This document shows positions 23,519 through 32,781 of a DNA stretch of 51,863 bases, piece after piece. Position numbers and translations under genes: made by a program. Under the pieces are notes generated by a model. The model saw nothing but the letters and a program-made list of their open reading frames with translations. It was not told the origin of the DNA and did not search any database. Within the stretch, counting starts at the first letter, position 1. Each line of letters begins with the position of its first letter. The stretch comes from an uncultured Erysipelotrichaceae bacterium (GTDB lineage: Bacteria > Bacillota_I > Bacilli_A > RF39 > UBA660): the NCBI GenBank assembly GCA_902783315.1, contig CACZQK010000019.1, positions 1 to 51,863 of the forward strand, written 5' to 3'.

Positions 23519-25363
23519 TTAGTTTCCTTCCTTATCTTTATCAGTTTCTTCATCCTTTTGAGTTTGATTAGTATCTTTATTATCTTTTTCTGGAGTAACC
23601 TCAGGAGTAGGATTAGGTTGTGGTGTTGGCTTAGCCTTTGGTTTAATAGCAACCGTTACCCGAAGTGTCATACCCTTTGTAATTTCCCGATTCTTTGGTA
23701 AGTTTTGTGAAATAATAGTTCCTTCAGAATAAGCCGTCGTTTCTTCTTCTTTTGTTTCCAAATTTAAGCCATATTTATTACAAAAAGCTTCAACATCGCT
23801 TAAATTCCATTTTTCTTCTACCATATCTGGAATTTTTTCCACAATATTAGGAACATATAAAATAAGAGAATCCCCTTTTTTCACTTCACTTCCAGCTGCT
23901 AAAGATTGCCCAATAATTTCATCATCATCATATTCTTTAGTACCATCACTTACTTCTTTTTTTTCGATAGTAACAGTAAGCCCGTACTTTGTCTCTAATA
24001 ATGTTTTAACAGAATTAGCATTTTGTTTAGTATAATCTTCTAATTTAATAATTTCTTCACCCTTAGATTTATAAATGGTGACTTTCGTTCCCTTCTTTAC
24101 ACTTCTACCTTTAGCAGGATCGGTTTTTACGACACGATTCTTTTCAATATCAGAAGAAGATATACTTTTAATTTTTGTATTAACTTCAAAACCAACTTTC
24201 TGTAATTTTTTTTCACAAGCCGTTACCTTCAAATTTTTGCAATCTGGTACAGTTACAGCCTTACCATTAGAAGCTTTTGGAACAATAAAGAAAATAATTA
24301 ACAGTAAAAGAACAATACTACAAAATACAATAGACAAAATAATGATAACTTTCTTATTCTTTTTTTCTTCCAAGTCTTCAATCTTTTCAGCAAGATCAAT
24401 TTTATTTGTATCTTCCCCAATTGCTTCAAGTTTAGCGTCTTCCTCTTTATCTTGTTCCTTTATTTCTTCTTTCCTTGTCTTCTTACCTTCGTTTTCACTT
24501 TCAGGATATTTATATTGATAAACTTCTTCATTCATTCGCTCATCATTTAAAGCTGTCAGCAAATCCTCATGCATACTTCTAGCACTTTCATAACGATTTT
24601 TTGGATTTTTAGCTGTAGCTTTTCGAATAATATTTTCAATACTTTGAGGAATGGAAGGATTATCTTCTCTTAAACTTGGAAGTGGATCTCTCATATGTTT
24701 TAAAGCAATTTCTACAGCATTATCACCACGAAATGGTAAAGAGCCAGATAAAAGTTCATAAAAAATAATTCCCATAGAATAGATATCGCTCTTTATAGTG
24801 CATCCTTTTCCACTAGCCTGCTCAGGAGGTAAATAGTGAACGCTTCCCATAACAGAATTAGTTTGTGTAAGCTGCGTTGAATTTAAAGCCATAGCAATCC
24901 CAAAATCTGTAATCTTAATTTGTCCATCATCTTTAATCATAATATTTTGTGGTTTCAAATCCCGATGAATAATATAAGAATCATGGGCATGAGCCATACC
25001 ATCTGTCAATTGACTCATAATATCAATAGCTTCACTAAGAGTTAGCGTACCACGTTTTTTCAAAAGTTGCTTTAATGTCTTTCCATCCACATATTCCATA
25101 ACAATATAATATGTGCCATCATCCTCTCCAACATCATACATTTCAACAATATTAGGATGAGCTAAACTAGAAGCAGAAAGAGCCTCTCTTTGAAACCTTC
25201 TAACAAATTTTTCATCATTGGATAAATCTCCACGCAAAACCTTAATGGCTACATTACGATCAAGTATTGTATCATACCCAAGATATACATTAGCCATTCC
25301 GCCTTCACCAATTGATCGAATAACTTCATAACGATCATTTATTGTTTGGCCCTTTGTAATCAC
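23519..25363 (-). CDS. prkC: PASTA-domain serine/threonine protein kinase
   Basis: Membrane Hanks-type kinase that senses wall fragments and, in Bacillus, spore germination signals. Kinase domain about 11-270: glycine loop GEGGMANVY (19-27), Lys41, HRDLKPQN with Asp135, DFG (153-155). A charged linker leads to one transmembrane helix (about 338-362) and three PASTA repeats (about 369-436, 437-507, 508-575), ending in a Pro/Thr/Glu/Lys-rich tail. Its start overlaps prpC by 4 bases, so kinase and phosphatase are made together. Confidence 0.97.
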   Translation of the reverse strand: MITKGQTINDRYEVIRSIGEGGMANVYLGYDTILDRNVAIKVLRGDLSNDEKFVRRFQREALSASSLAHPNIVEMYDVGEDDGTYYIVMEYVDGKTLKQLLKKRGTLTLSEAIDIMSQLTDGMAHAHDSYIIHRDLKPQNIMIKDDGQIKITDFGIAMALNSTQLTQTNSVMGSVHYLPPEQASGKGCTIKSDIYSMGIIFYELLSGSLPFRGDNAVEIALKHMRDPLPSLREDNPSIPQSIENIIRKATAKNPKNRYESARSMHEDLLTALNDERMNEEVYQYKYPESENEGKKTRKEEIKEQDKEEDAKLEAIGEDTNKIDLAEKIEDLEEKKNKKVIIILSIVFCSIVLLLLIIFFIVPKASNGKAVTVPDCKNLKVTACEKKLQKVGFEVNTKIKSISSSDIEKNRVVKTDPAKGRSVKKGTKVTIYKSKGEEIIKLEDYTKQNANSVKTLLETKYGLTVTIEKKEVSDGTKEYDDDEIIGQSLAAGSEVKKGDSLILYVPNIVEKIPDMVEEKWNLSDVEAFCNKYGLNLETKEEETTAYSEGTIISQNLPKNREITKGMTLRVTVAIKPKAKPTPQPNPTPEVTPEKDNKDTNQTQKDEETDKDKEGN

Positions 25364-26103
25364 TTATCTTCACCTTCTTCAAGAACTAAATAAGCAACCG
25401 AAACATTATCAATTCCACCCCTATTATTTGCCTTTTGAATTAACTTAGAAACTTTGTCCTCAACACTACCATCTCCCAAAAGAACTTTTTCAATCTGTTC
25501 TCTCTCTAGCATACCTGTAAGCCCATCGCTAGACAATAGTATTTCAGAAATATCCATATCACAATCAAAAATATCAACATCAACTTCTACGGATGCACCT
25601 AATGCCTTCATTAATACATTTTTCTTAGGATGAACACTAGCTTCTTCCTTAGTCAATTCTCCAGCACTAACAAGCAAATTGACTAAAGTATGATCATATG
25701 TTACTTTATGAAGTTTTGCATCTTTCATGACAAAACCACTAGAATCCCCAACATTTCCAAACAGCAAATACTCTTTTGTTAAAACAGCCATCACAAGCGT
25801 AGTTCCCATTCCTTTACTTTCAGGATGAGACTTCTCATGTTTAAAAATTAACGAATTAATTTCATTAACAGCATCACGAATCCAATTAACAGCATCTATC
25901 TTAGACATATTTCTAAATGTAGCTTTAAAATGCTTTTCTAAATAGTTAATAGCAATAGAACTAGCAACTTCCCCAGCAGAATGTCCTCCCATACCATCAG
26001 CTATAGCCATAAGATAATCATTTTCTGAATTTTTTATAATAATAACACTATCTTCATTATGCTTTCGTACAATCCCAGCATCCGTTAAATAAAAAGATTT
26101 CAT
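25360..26103 (-). CDS. prpC: PP2C-type protein phosphatase PrpC
   Basis: Metal-dependent Ser/Thr phosphatase that opposes PrkC. Over 247 residues: TDAGIVRKHNEDS at the start (metal Asp), ADGMGGHSAGEVAS (36-49), GTTLVMAVL, FGNVGDSSGF, LLSSDGLTGML and a final GGIDNVSV, all PP2C motifs. Located between rlmN and prkC with 4-base overlaps on both sides, the typical Firmicutes arrangement. It is a housekeeping phosphatase and too short for SpoIIE. Confidence 0.96.
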   Translation of the reverse strand: MKSFYLTDAGIVRKHNEDSVIIIKNSENDYLMAIADGMGGHSAGEVASSIAINYLEKHFKATFRNMSKIDAVNWIRDAVNEINSLIFKHEKSHPESKGMGTTLVMAVLTKEYLLFGNVGDSSGFVMKDAKLHKVTYDHTLVNLLVSAGELTKEEASVHPKKNVLMKALGASVEVDVDIFDCDMDISEILLSSDGLTGMLEREQIEKVLLGDGSVEDKVSKLIQKANNRGGIDNVSVAYLVLEEGEDK

Positions 26104-27122
26104 AACTCCTCCTTATTACTTCTAAGCTGTCCACAAGCAGCACTTATATTACTACCAAATTCTCTTCTTATTGTCACACCAATATTATTTTTCTTAAGTA
26201 TATCATAAAAGCGCATAATTTGGATAGTTTTTGTTCTTTTAAATTCCAAATTATTTGTTTCATTATAAGGAATCAAATTAACATAACAATTAATTTTCTT
26301 TACTAAATTAGCAAGTTCTAAAGCACATTCATCAGTATCATTAATATCTTTTAATAAAATATACTCAAAAGTAACTCTTCTATTAGTCTTTTCTAAATAT
26401 TTCTTTATAGCAGGAATCAATTTTTCTAAAGGATATGCCTTGTTAATTGGCATAATCTTATTACGTATCTCATTATTGGGAGCATGTAAACTAATAGCTA
26501 AATTAATCTGTAATGGAAAATCACCAAACTCCAATATTTTAGGAACTAAACCACAAGTACTAACAGTAATATGTCGTGCTCCTATTGCAAGGCCTTTAGG
26601 ATGATTAATAATTTGAAAAAACTTTTTTAAATTATCATAATTATCAAAGGGCTCACCAATCCCCATCACAACAACATGACTAATTCTCTTTTTTAAATAT
26701 TCTTCAATCATTAACAATTGTAAAACAAGCTCATGAACTTCTAAATTTCTAACTTTCTTTCTTCTACCAGATTCACAGAATTTACACCCCATATTACAAC
26801 CGACTTGACTAGAAATACAAACACTATTTCCATAATCATGATACATTAAAACAGCTTCAATATGTTCAGAATCTTCAAGTTCAAACAAAAATTTACAAGC
26901 ATCTATATCTTCCTGAACTTCCACAATCTTCAAATGATTAATAGAATAATCCAAACTTAAAGAATTTAGAATTTCTTTTTTTATATTTGTTATTTCATCA
27001 TATGCATAAATTCTTTTTTCATATAACCAAGAAAACAATTGAAGAGCATGAAATTTTTTTACTCCCTTACTCAAAAAATAGTTTTCTATTTCATCTAATG
27101 TTAACCCATAAATATTTTTCAT
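26100..27122 (-). CDS. rlmN: Dual-specificity rRNA/tRNA A2 methyltransferase RlmN
   Basis: Radical-SAM enzyme that methylates C2 of A2503 in 23S rRNA and A37 of some tRNAs. The cluster motif CNMGCKFC, the GEPFDNYDN SAM segment and the C-terminal catalytic Cys in SAACGQLR are present. I choose the ATG of MKNIYGLTLDEIENYF because this matches the family N-terminus and follows AAGTGGTGA; a frame up to 18 codons longer would overlap the previous gene. Length 340 from this start. Confidence 0.94.
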   Translation of the reverse strand: MKNIYGLTLDEIENYFLSKGVKKFHALQLFSWLYEKRIYAYDEITNIKKEILNSLSLDYSINHLKIVEVQEDIDACKFLFELEDSEHIEAVLMYHDYGNSVCISSQVGCNMGCKFCESGRRKKVRNLEVHELVLQLLMIEEYLKKRISHVVVMGIGEPFDNYDNLKKFFQIINHPKGLAIGARHITVSTCGLVPKILEFGDFPLQINLAISLHAPNNEIRNKIMPINKAYPLEKLIPAIKKYLEKTNRRVTFEYILLKDINDTDECALELANLVKKINCYVNLIPYNETNNLEFKRTKTIQIMRFYDILKKNNIGVTIRREFGSNISAACGQLRSNKEEL

Positions 27123-27168
27123 TTCACCACTTGCCATTTCTAATAATATTATACCGAAAAAAAGATAG

Positions 27169-27861
27169 TTAAACAATCGGATTATCGATTTTTTCTATCT
27201 TCCCAACTTCATCAAATTGAATATCTATTTTTAAACTTTTCATGCAATTTTGATTTAAAGAGCAATAACTATCTAACAAAAACAGAACTTGATTAACATT
27301 TTGATTTTCATCTGTACTTACGATAACTTGATTAGGTTCCTCTAAAAAATCACTTTCAATATTATAGATTTCTTTATTAATAGTATTAGTAGATAATAAA
27401 TAATTAAATGTCATCTTACCACTTTCATAACTTGTTTTTGAAAGATAACTAGCTAAATGAATTAAAAGTTCAATATTGTTAGAATTTAAAAATTCTGAAT
27501 AAAGATATGGACTCTCACATTTAGACCATATTTCATTTTCAACATAAAAATCATCTCCTACTCGATAATAATTTTTATTCATATATTGAAATGATTCAAC
27601 ATTTTTCATTTTTTCACCTTGATATTGGTAGATTTTGTCATCCAACGTAATAGTATAAGTAAAAGAATAGTTATCTCCTAATAAAAGTTTTGAAGAATAG
27701 TCAGTCGCAATTCCTCTTTCATAGTCCTCTGCTGTTGTATAGTCTTTCTTACCAAAAAACAAAATACAGACAATAATCAAAAAAAAGAAAGCATAAAATA
27801 TAAAAAACCAAATAGCTTTTCCCTTAGGATTTTCTTGAATTTCTTTAATTAAATCTTTCAT
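27169..27861 (-). CDS. Membrane-anchored protein of unknown function
   Basis: A 230-residue protein with one N-terminal transmembrane helix (about 18-38) and an extracellular domain. The opening YSFTYTITLDDKIYQYQGEKM and later MTFNYLLSTNTI look like a beta-sheet sensor or lipoprotein-type fold; no lipobox is seen. Two late Cys (YCSLNQNC) may pair. It overlaps fmt by one base and precedes rlmN, so is embedded in a housekeeping operon. No family recognised. Confidence 0.7.
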   Translation of the reverse strand: MKDLIKEIQENPKGKAIWFFIFYAFFFLIIVCILFFGKKDYTTAEDYERGIATDYSSKLLLGDNYSFTYTITLDDKIYQYQGEKMKNVESFQYMNKNYYRVGDDFYVENEIWSKCESPYLYSEFLNSNNIELLIHLASYLSKTSYESGKMTFNYLLSTNTINKEIYNIESDFLEEPNQVIVSTDENQNVNQVLFLLDSYCSLNQNCMKSLKIDIQFDEVGKIEKIDNPIV

Positions 27862-28790
27862 TATATAAACACCTGACCAATAATCTTATCTTTTCCAACA
27901 CCATTAACATAACTACTAGCATCCATCATTTTTTTGCCAAATGGTTTCACTTTAGTAAGAAGGATAGAACCATCTCCAGTCACTACAACAATTCCCTCTT
28001 TTAATACTTCGACAATTTCTCCACAAACATGATTTAAATAATTTTTACTAAATAATCTACTTTCACATATTTTCATCTCTTGATCAAAAAGAATAGCATT
28101 AGCTGCCGGATTTGGTGACAATCCTCGAATTAAATTATAAACTTCTAAACTAGTTTTAGAAAAATCAATATGTTCCTCTTCTCTTTTGATATTATAAGCA
28201 TACGTTACTTCATCAGAATTTTGTTTAATTCTTTCATTAGTTCCATCTAAAATACTAGGAATTGTATCTAACAATAATTTTGCTCCTAAAAGACTAAGCT
28301 TATCATGCAAACTTTCTAAATTATCAGAATCTAATATTGGAATCTCACTTTGAGAAATAATATCTCCATCATCCATACCAACATCCATATACATAATAGT
28401 AATCCCTGTACTAGAATACCCTTCCATAATTGCTTTATGAATTGGTGCCCCTCCCCTAAGTTTTGGTAAAAGAGAGGCGTGAACATTAATACATCCAAAT
28501 TTTGGACAATCCAAAATAATTTTTGGTACAATTTGACCATAAGCACATGTAACAATCATATCGGGCTTAGAATCAAGTATTTTCTGATAATCAACCCGAA
28601 TTTTTTCTGGTTGAAAAACAGAAATATCATATTCTAATGCTAATTCTTTAATTGGAGACATCCTCAAATTTTGATGTCTCCCTATTTTTTTATCTGGTTG
28701 TGTAACAACCAAAACAACATCATAATTATCGATTAATCCTTGTAAAACTGGTACTGCAAAACTAGGAGTACCCATAAAAACAACTTTCAT
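27861..28790 (-). CDS. fmt: Methionyl-tRNA formyltransferase
   Basis: Formylates initiator Met-tRNA using 10-formyl-tetrahydrofolate. The N-terminal Rossmann domain starts KVVFMGTPSFAVPVL; catalytic Asn-His lie in NVHASLLPKLRGGAPIH and the conserved Asp in MDVGMDDGD. The C-terminal OB-fold domain begins around residue 205. At 309 residues it is complete. The usual partner def is not seen; the upstream neighbour is an orphan membrane protein. Confidence 0.96.
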   Translation of the reverse strand: MKVVFMGTPSFAVPVLQGLIDNYDVVLVVTQPDKKIGRHQNLRMSPIKELALEYDISVFQPEKIRVDYQKILDSKPDMIVTCAYGQIVPKIILDCPKFGCINVHASLLPKLRGGAPIHKAIMEGYSSTGITIMYMDVGMDDGDIISQSEIPILDSDNLESLHDKLSLLGAKLLLDTIPSILDGTNERIKQNSDEVTYAYNIKREEEHIDFSKTSLEVYNLIRGLSPNPAANAILFDQEMKICESRLFSKNYLNHVCGEIVEVLKEGIVVVTGDGSILLTKVKPFGKKMMDASSYVNGVGKDKIIGQVFI

Positions 28791-28791
28791 A

Positions 28792-29949
28792 TTATTGCCC
28801 CCTCAAAATAGAAATAATAGTAATAATAACCCCAAAACTAATAAACAAAGCCCCAAAAAGAAGCAAAAAGGAAACATTTCCATGCATATCTAAAGAATCA
28901 ACATTATTATCGATAAAATTTTCATCTTCATTACCCTCTTTTTTTTCGTTAGAAAAAGAATTATAGATATCAAAAGAAACAAGCTTAAAATCCAATGGCA
29001 CAAAGGTCAAATTACTCGAAATATTAGAATATTTCCCACTAAGCATTCGATCTACTACTTCATAAGTCGTATGATTATCTTTTAAATATTCATCAAGTAA
29101 AACTTCTTCGGAAAAAATTTTATCTCTTTGAACAAGAAGTAACGTAACTTTGTTACTATTTTCTTGAAGAAAATCCCACTGCTTTTTAACAATATCTAAA
29201 ACCGTTTTACAATCAGATTCTGTAAACAAATTATTACGCATGTATTTTCTCAGTGGAAAAATCAACTTATTATAATCATGAATATAAGATAAATTTATTC
29301 TTATTTTTTTACCAAATAATTCATTACTTAGAAAATCATAAAAGAACATAGGAGCATAGACAGAATGATAACAACCAATAACAAAGTCATCAGTAAAGAA
29401 AACCTTATCACAAGAAAAATCTTTCAATATAATAGATTTCCCACTATACTTCTTAAAAATGGAATTTAATTCAGAAAAAGATTCATAATAATTTTGATAT
29501 TTTTCAGGAACAAATGAATTATTTTCTAAATAATGATAATAAGCAGGAGAAAACCCATGAATAAAATACCCATTTTTAATATATTTATCATATACATATA
29601 AAATAATTTTTCTCTTACATTCACGATCACTAATATCCAAAACAGAAAGTTTAGTAAATAACATTCTACAAACCAAGTGGTGAATTCCAATACGAATATC
29701 TTCAAAATTATCAATTTTTCGATATAACTTTTCTAACTGGGATAAATAGCCACCAAATAAAGATATATCATCAACAAGAATTTGATACTTATATAATGCA
29801 TCATAAAAAATAAAAAGAGCTAATTGATCTGATATAGAAAAAGAAGATCTTTCTAAATGCTGTGACTTTTTTGAATAGTATCGTTTATTAGTGCGTATTT
29901 CATAAATAAAATCCAAAACATCTTTTCGCTCTAACAATTTACAAAACAT
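28792..29949 (-). CDS. Tail-anchored protein of unknown function
   Basis: A 385-residue protein whose bulk is cytoplasmic and whose C-terminus is a single transmembrane helix (about 358-382, LLLFGALFISFGVIITIISIL) ending RGQ. In the middle NGYFIHGFSPAYYHYL followed by KVFFTDDFVIGCYHSVYAPMFFYDFL resembles the His-Gly and Tyr-containing pattern of some ADP-ribosyltransferase-like orphan families; this is weak and unproven. It lies 1 base before fmt and 25 bases after another tail-anchored protein, so the two tail-anchored proteins may be partners. Confidence 0.7.
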   Translation of the reverse strand: MFCKLLERKDVLDFIYEIRTNKRYYSKKSQHLERSSFSISDQLALFIFYDALYKYQILVDDISLFGGYLSQLEKLYRKIDNFEDIRIGIHHLVCRMLFTKLSVLDISDRECKRKIILYVYDKYIKNGYFIHGFSPAYYHYLENNSFVPEKYQNYYESFSELNSIFKKYSGKSIILKDFSCDKVFFTDDFVIGCYHSVYAPMFFYDFLSNELFGKKIRINLSYIHDYNKLIFPLRKYMRNNLFTESDCKTVLDIVKKQWDFLQENSNKVTLLLVQRDKIFSEEVLLDEYLKDNHTTYEVVDRMLSGKYSNISSNLTFVPLDFKLVSFDIYNSFSNEKKEGNEDENFIDNNVDSLDMHGNVSFLLLFGALFISFGVIITIISILRGQ

Positions 29950-29974
29950 TATATCCCCTCCATATCAAACAAAA

Positions 29975-30241
29975 TCAAGAACTCATCATCATGAAAAAAT
30001 ATACAATACCTCCAACTATAATAGCTGCCAAAGCAAATAGAATGAAGCGTACAACTGGATTATTTTTATCCCAATATCCATCTAAATTAGTAGCTGAAGA
30101 AGACATCAAATTCTCATAATTTTCTCTTTTTTCCTTATTAAAATTCAATTCTGACGAATTATTTTCTTCTATATTTTTTGTAGCTTTCTCACTAACAAGC
30201 CCAGAAGAATTATTAATATATTTATTTTCATCTTGATTCAT
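29975..30241 (-). CDS. Small tail-anchored membrane protein
   Basis: An 88-residue protein with a charged, Asn/Glu-rich, probably disordered N-terminus (residues 1-60) and a C-terminal transmembrane helix (about 64-86). It has a good ribosome site (TGGAGGATA), with TATAAT a few bases before that. It precedes the larger tail-anchored protein, suggesting a two-protein membrane unit. No family recognised. Confidence 0.65.
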   Translation of the reverse strand: MNQDENKYINNSSGLVSEKATKNIEENNSSELNFNKEKRENYENLMSSSATNLDGYWDKNNPVVRFILFALAAIIVGGIVYFFMMMSS

Positions 30242-30300
30242 ATAATATCCTCCAAATCTATTATAAGGATATCATATTTTATTACTTTTTACTACAGAAT

Positions 30301-32478
30301 TTATAATATCTGACTTGGCTCAAAATCAATTTCAAGATAAACCTGACTCTTTGTTTTATAATGCTCATCAATTTTTTCCAACACCTCGTACAAGTTATCA
30401 AAAGTTTTATATTTTAAAATAATATTATAGCGATAAACATTATTTATCTTAAAAACACTAGCTGTACTAGGCCCTAAAATAATAATATTAGTTAAGGCAC
30501 TTGTTAACTCAGACTTAATTTTAAGTGCTTCACGCAAAACTAAATCAGACTTCTTCCCACTTACTTTCAAGTTGCAAAGATAAAAATATGGAGGATATTT
30601 CAAAATTCTCCGAACATTCATCTCGTACATATAAAAAGAAAAATAATCATGATTTTTTGCAAAAGATATCGCATAATGATTTGGATTAAACGTTTGAATA
30701 ACGACACATCCTTCTCGCTCACCTCTGCCACATCTCCCTGCTGCTTGACTAAGTAAAGAAAAAGTATTTTCACTACTACGAAAATCTGGAATATTTAATG
30801 ATGTATCAGCATTAATAATACCAACTAATGTAACCTTTGAAAAATCTAATCCCTTGGCTACCATCTGCGTTCCTAAAAGAACATCATATTTTCCATCTCG
30901 AAAATCAGTTGTCATCTTCTCATGCATTCCTTTTCGACTTGTAGTATCATAATCCATTCGAAGAATTTTACAAGTTGGAAATAAAGTGTTTAATTCCTCT
31001 TCTATTTTTTGAGTACCAAGTCCTAAATTACTCAAAGACTTTTCATGACATTTAGGACATTCAAAATATCTTTTTTCCCCAAACCCACAATAGTGACATC
31101 TTAACGTATTACTACTCTTATGATAAGTAAGAGTAATATCACAGTTAGGGCATTTAAAAGTATATCCACAATTTTTACACATCACAAAAGAGGAATATCC
31201 TCTTCTATTTAGTAATAAAATAACTTGTTCATTCCTATCTAAGGTATTTTGAATAGCTTTTATTAACTCTTTTGAAAGATTTCCACTAATATTTTTCATT
31301 TCTTTATTCATATCAACAACAGTTACTCTAGGCATTTCCTTCCCGTTAACTCTATGAGAAAGCTCCAATAAGGAATAGACACCCTTTTGAGCCCGAGCCA
31401 TAGTCTCTAAAGAGGGAGTTGCACTACCTAATACAATAGAACAGTGATGATACCGACTACGAAAAATAGCGACATCTCTAGCATGATATCTCGGATTAGA
31501 ATTACTCTGTTTATAAGAATCACTGTGCTCCTCATCAATAATAATAATCCCAATATTTTTTAAAGGAGCAAAAATAGCACTCCTAGCCCCAATAACAATA
31601 GAAGCTTCTCCTCTAGTAATTCTTCTCCATTCATCATATCTTTCCCCATCACTAAGCCCTGAATGGATGGCAGCAATCTTACTTCCAAATCTCTCTTGAA
31701 AGCGTTGCACCATTTGCGGAGTTAAACTAATTTCAGGAACCAACATAATACTTGTTTTTCCTTGTTTCAAATAATAATCAATAACTTCCATATAAACTTC
31801 TGTTTTCCCTGAACCAGTTACTCCATACAATAAATAGGTTTGCGGTGAATTTAGTGTAACTTGTGAAACTACTTTTTTCTGATTTTCAGTTAGTTGATGC
31901 TTAAAAAAAGCCACATTCGCATAATTTCTTCGATAATGTTCTTTCTTAACTTCTTCCAATATTTCTTTTTTGATTAATGTATTCAAACTACTAGTAGAAA
32001 TAGCACACAATTCTTTACGAAGAACCAACTTCTTTTGGCGAACAATTTCTATAATTTTCAATTGTGAATCATTAAACTTTAACTGATCCAAATTTATATT
32101 TTGCCTCAAACAATAAAATGTATCAAATTGAACAGCAACATTACTACCATGTTTCGCTTTCAAGGCCTTAGGAAGCATAACTTGATAGCAACTAATTAAA
32201 CTTGCCAAAGTCTTTTTTTGAACTTTTTTTCCGAGCTCTAATAATTCATGATTTAATACAATATCAGAATCAATAATATTTAGAATATCTTTCAATTCTT
32301 TATCAAAAGTCTTATCATTTTTTACCTCAAGCACAAATCCTTCCAACGTCATCTTACCAAAAGGTACTAAAACTCGAATTCCAACTTTTATTTTATCTTT
32401 TAAAGAACAAGGTACAGAATAATCAAATATTCTATCAACCGCTTTATTAGATATCTCAACTAACACACCAACAATCAT
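30301..32478 (-). CDS. priA: Primosomal replication restart helicase PriA
   Basis: 3'-5' helicase that reloads the replicative helicase at stalled forks. The 725-residue protein has the N-terminal DNA-binding domain, Walker A YGVTGSGKTEVY, DEEH (IIDEEHSDSYK), helicase motif SATPSLE, eight zinc cysteines in CKNCGYTFKCPNC and CHYCGFGEKRYFECPKC, and QAAGRCGRG (motif VI). Complete and of normal length. Confidence 0.97.
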   Translation of the reverse strand: MIVGVLVEISNKAVDRIFDYSVPCSLKDKIKVGIRVLVPFGKMTLEGFVLEVKNDKTFDKELKDILNIIDSDIVLNHELLELGKKVQKKTLASLISCYQVMLPKALKAKHGSNVAVQFDTFYCLRQNINLDQLKFNDSQLKIIEIVRQKKLVLRKELCAISTSSLNTLIKKEILEEVKKEHYRRNYANVAFFKHQLTENQKKVVSQVTLNSPQTYLLYGVTGSGKTEVYMEVIDYYLKQGKTSIMLVPEISLTPQMVQRFQERFGSKIAAIHSGLSDGERYDEWRRITRGEASIVIGARSAIFAPLKNIGIIIIDEEHSDSYKQSNSNPRYHARDVAIFRSRYHHCSIVLGSATPSLETMARAQKGVYSLLELSHRVNGKEMPRVTVVDMNKEMKNISGNLSKELIKAIQNTLDRNEQVILLLNRRGYSSFVMCKNCGYTFKCPNCDITLTYHKSSNTLRCHYCGFGEKRYFECPKCHEKSLSNLGLGTQKIEEELNTLFPTCKILRMDYDTTSRKGMHEKMTTDFRDGKYDVLLGTQMVAKGLDFSKVTLVGIINADTSLNIPDFRSSENTFSLLSQAAGRCGRGEREGCVVIQTFNPNHYAISFAKNHDYFSFYMYEMNVRRILKYPPYFYLCNLKVSGKKSDLVLREALKIKSELTSALTNIIILGPSTASVFKINNVYRYNIILKYKTFDNLYEVLEKIDEHYKTKSQVYLEIDFEPSQIL

Positions 32479-32507
32479 CCATTCACCTCCTCACTTTTAT
32501 TATACCA

Positions 32508-32540
32508 AAGAAAAAATAGTTCTTACAAAACTATTTTTAA
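32508..32540 (-). terminator. Terminator of the 53-codon gene
   Basis: A perfect 10-bp stem AAAAATAGTT / AACTATTTTT with a 7-base loop, followed on the minus strand by TCTTT. It overlaps the stop of the small gene at 32537, which shows that this short gene has its own transcript end before priA. Confidence 0.85.
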
Positions 32541-32698
32541 TCAGGATTTTCACTTAAAATTTCAATTTCTGAAAAAGAATTATTAAAACTTAAACTTTCA
32601 TCTTCTCTCTGAAACTTTTTCTGAAGATAATCAAATAAAAAACCAAGAATAAACATAAAGGCAGAGAAAAAAACTAAAGAAAAATAAAGTACATACAT
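32537..32698 (-). CDS. Small 53-residue membrane protein
   Basis: A short gene starting MYVLYFSLVFFSAFMFILGF, with one transmembrane helix (about 3-22), then DYLQKKFQRED and an acidic, Ser/Asn-rich tail ending SENPD. The ATG is preceded by GGGGTGATAAA, a good ribosome site, and the stop sits inside a strong terminator. It resembles small SpoVM/YhdX-like or division-associated peptides only in size; I recognise no family. Confidence 0.65.
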   Translation of the reverse strand: MYVLYFSLVFFSAFMFILGFLFDYLQKKFQREDESLSFNNSFSEIEILSENPD

Positions 32699-32751
32699 TT
32701 TATCACCCCAAAATTCTAATTATCTAAATACATTATACACTAAAATTAAAA

Positions 32752-32781
32752 AAACAAAAAAAAAGAACAAAAGTTCTTTTA
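32752..32781 (-). terminator. Terminator of cdsA-rseP
   Basis: A perfect 8-bp stem AAAAGAAC / GTTCTTTT with a 4-base loop and a run of nine T on the minus strand, beginning at the rseP stop codon. Confidence 0.9.

Noticed and set aside
24075..24518. Plus-strand frame of 147 codons inside prkC
   Set aside because: Fully antisense to the prkC linker and PASTA region; Ser/Phe-rich composition follows from the Lys/Glu-rich sense strand.
25360..26103. SpoIIE-like phosphatase for the sigma factor
   Set aside because: It is a short soluble PP2C adjacent to prkC with the normal prpC features and no membrane or central SpoIIE region.
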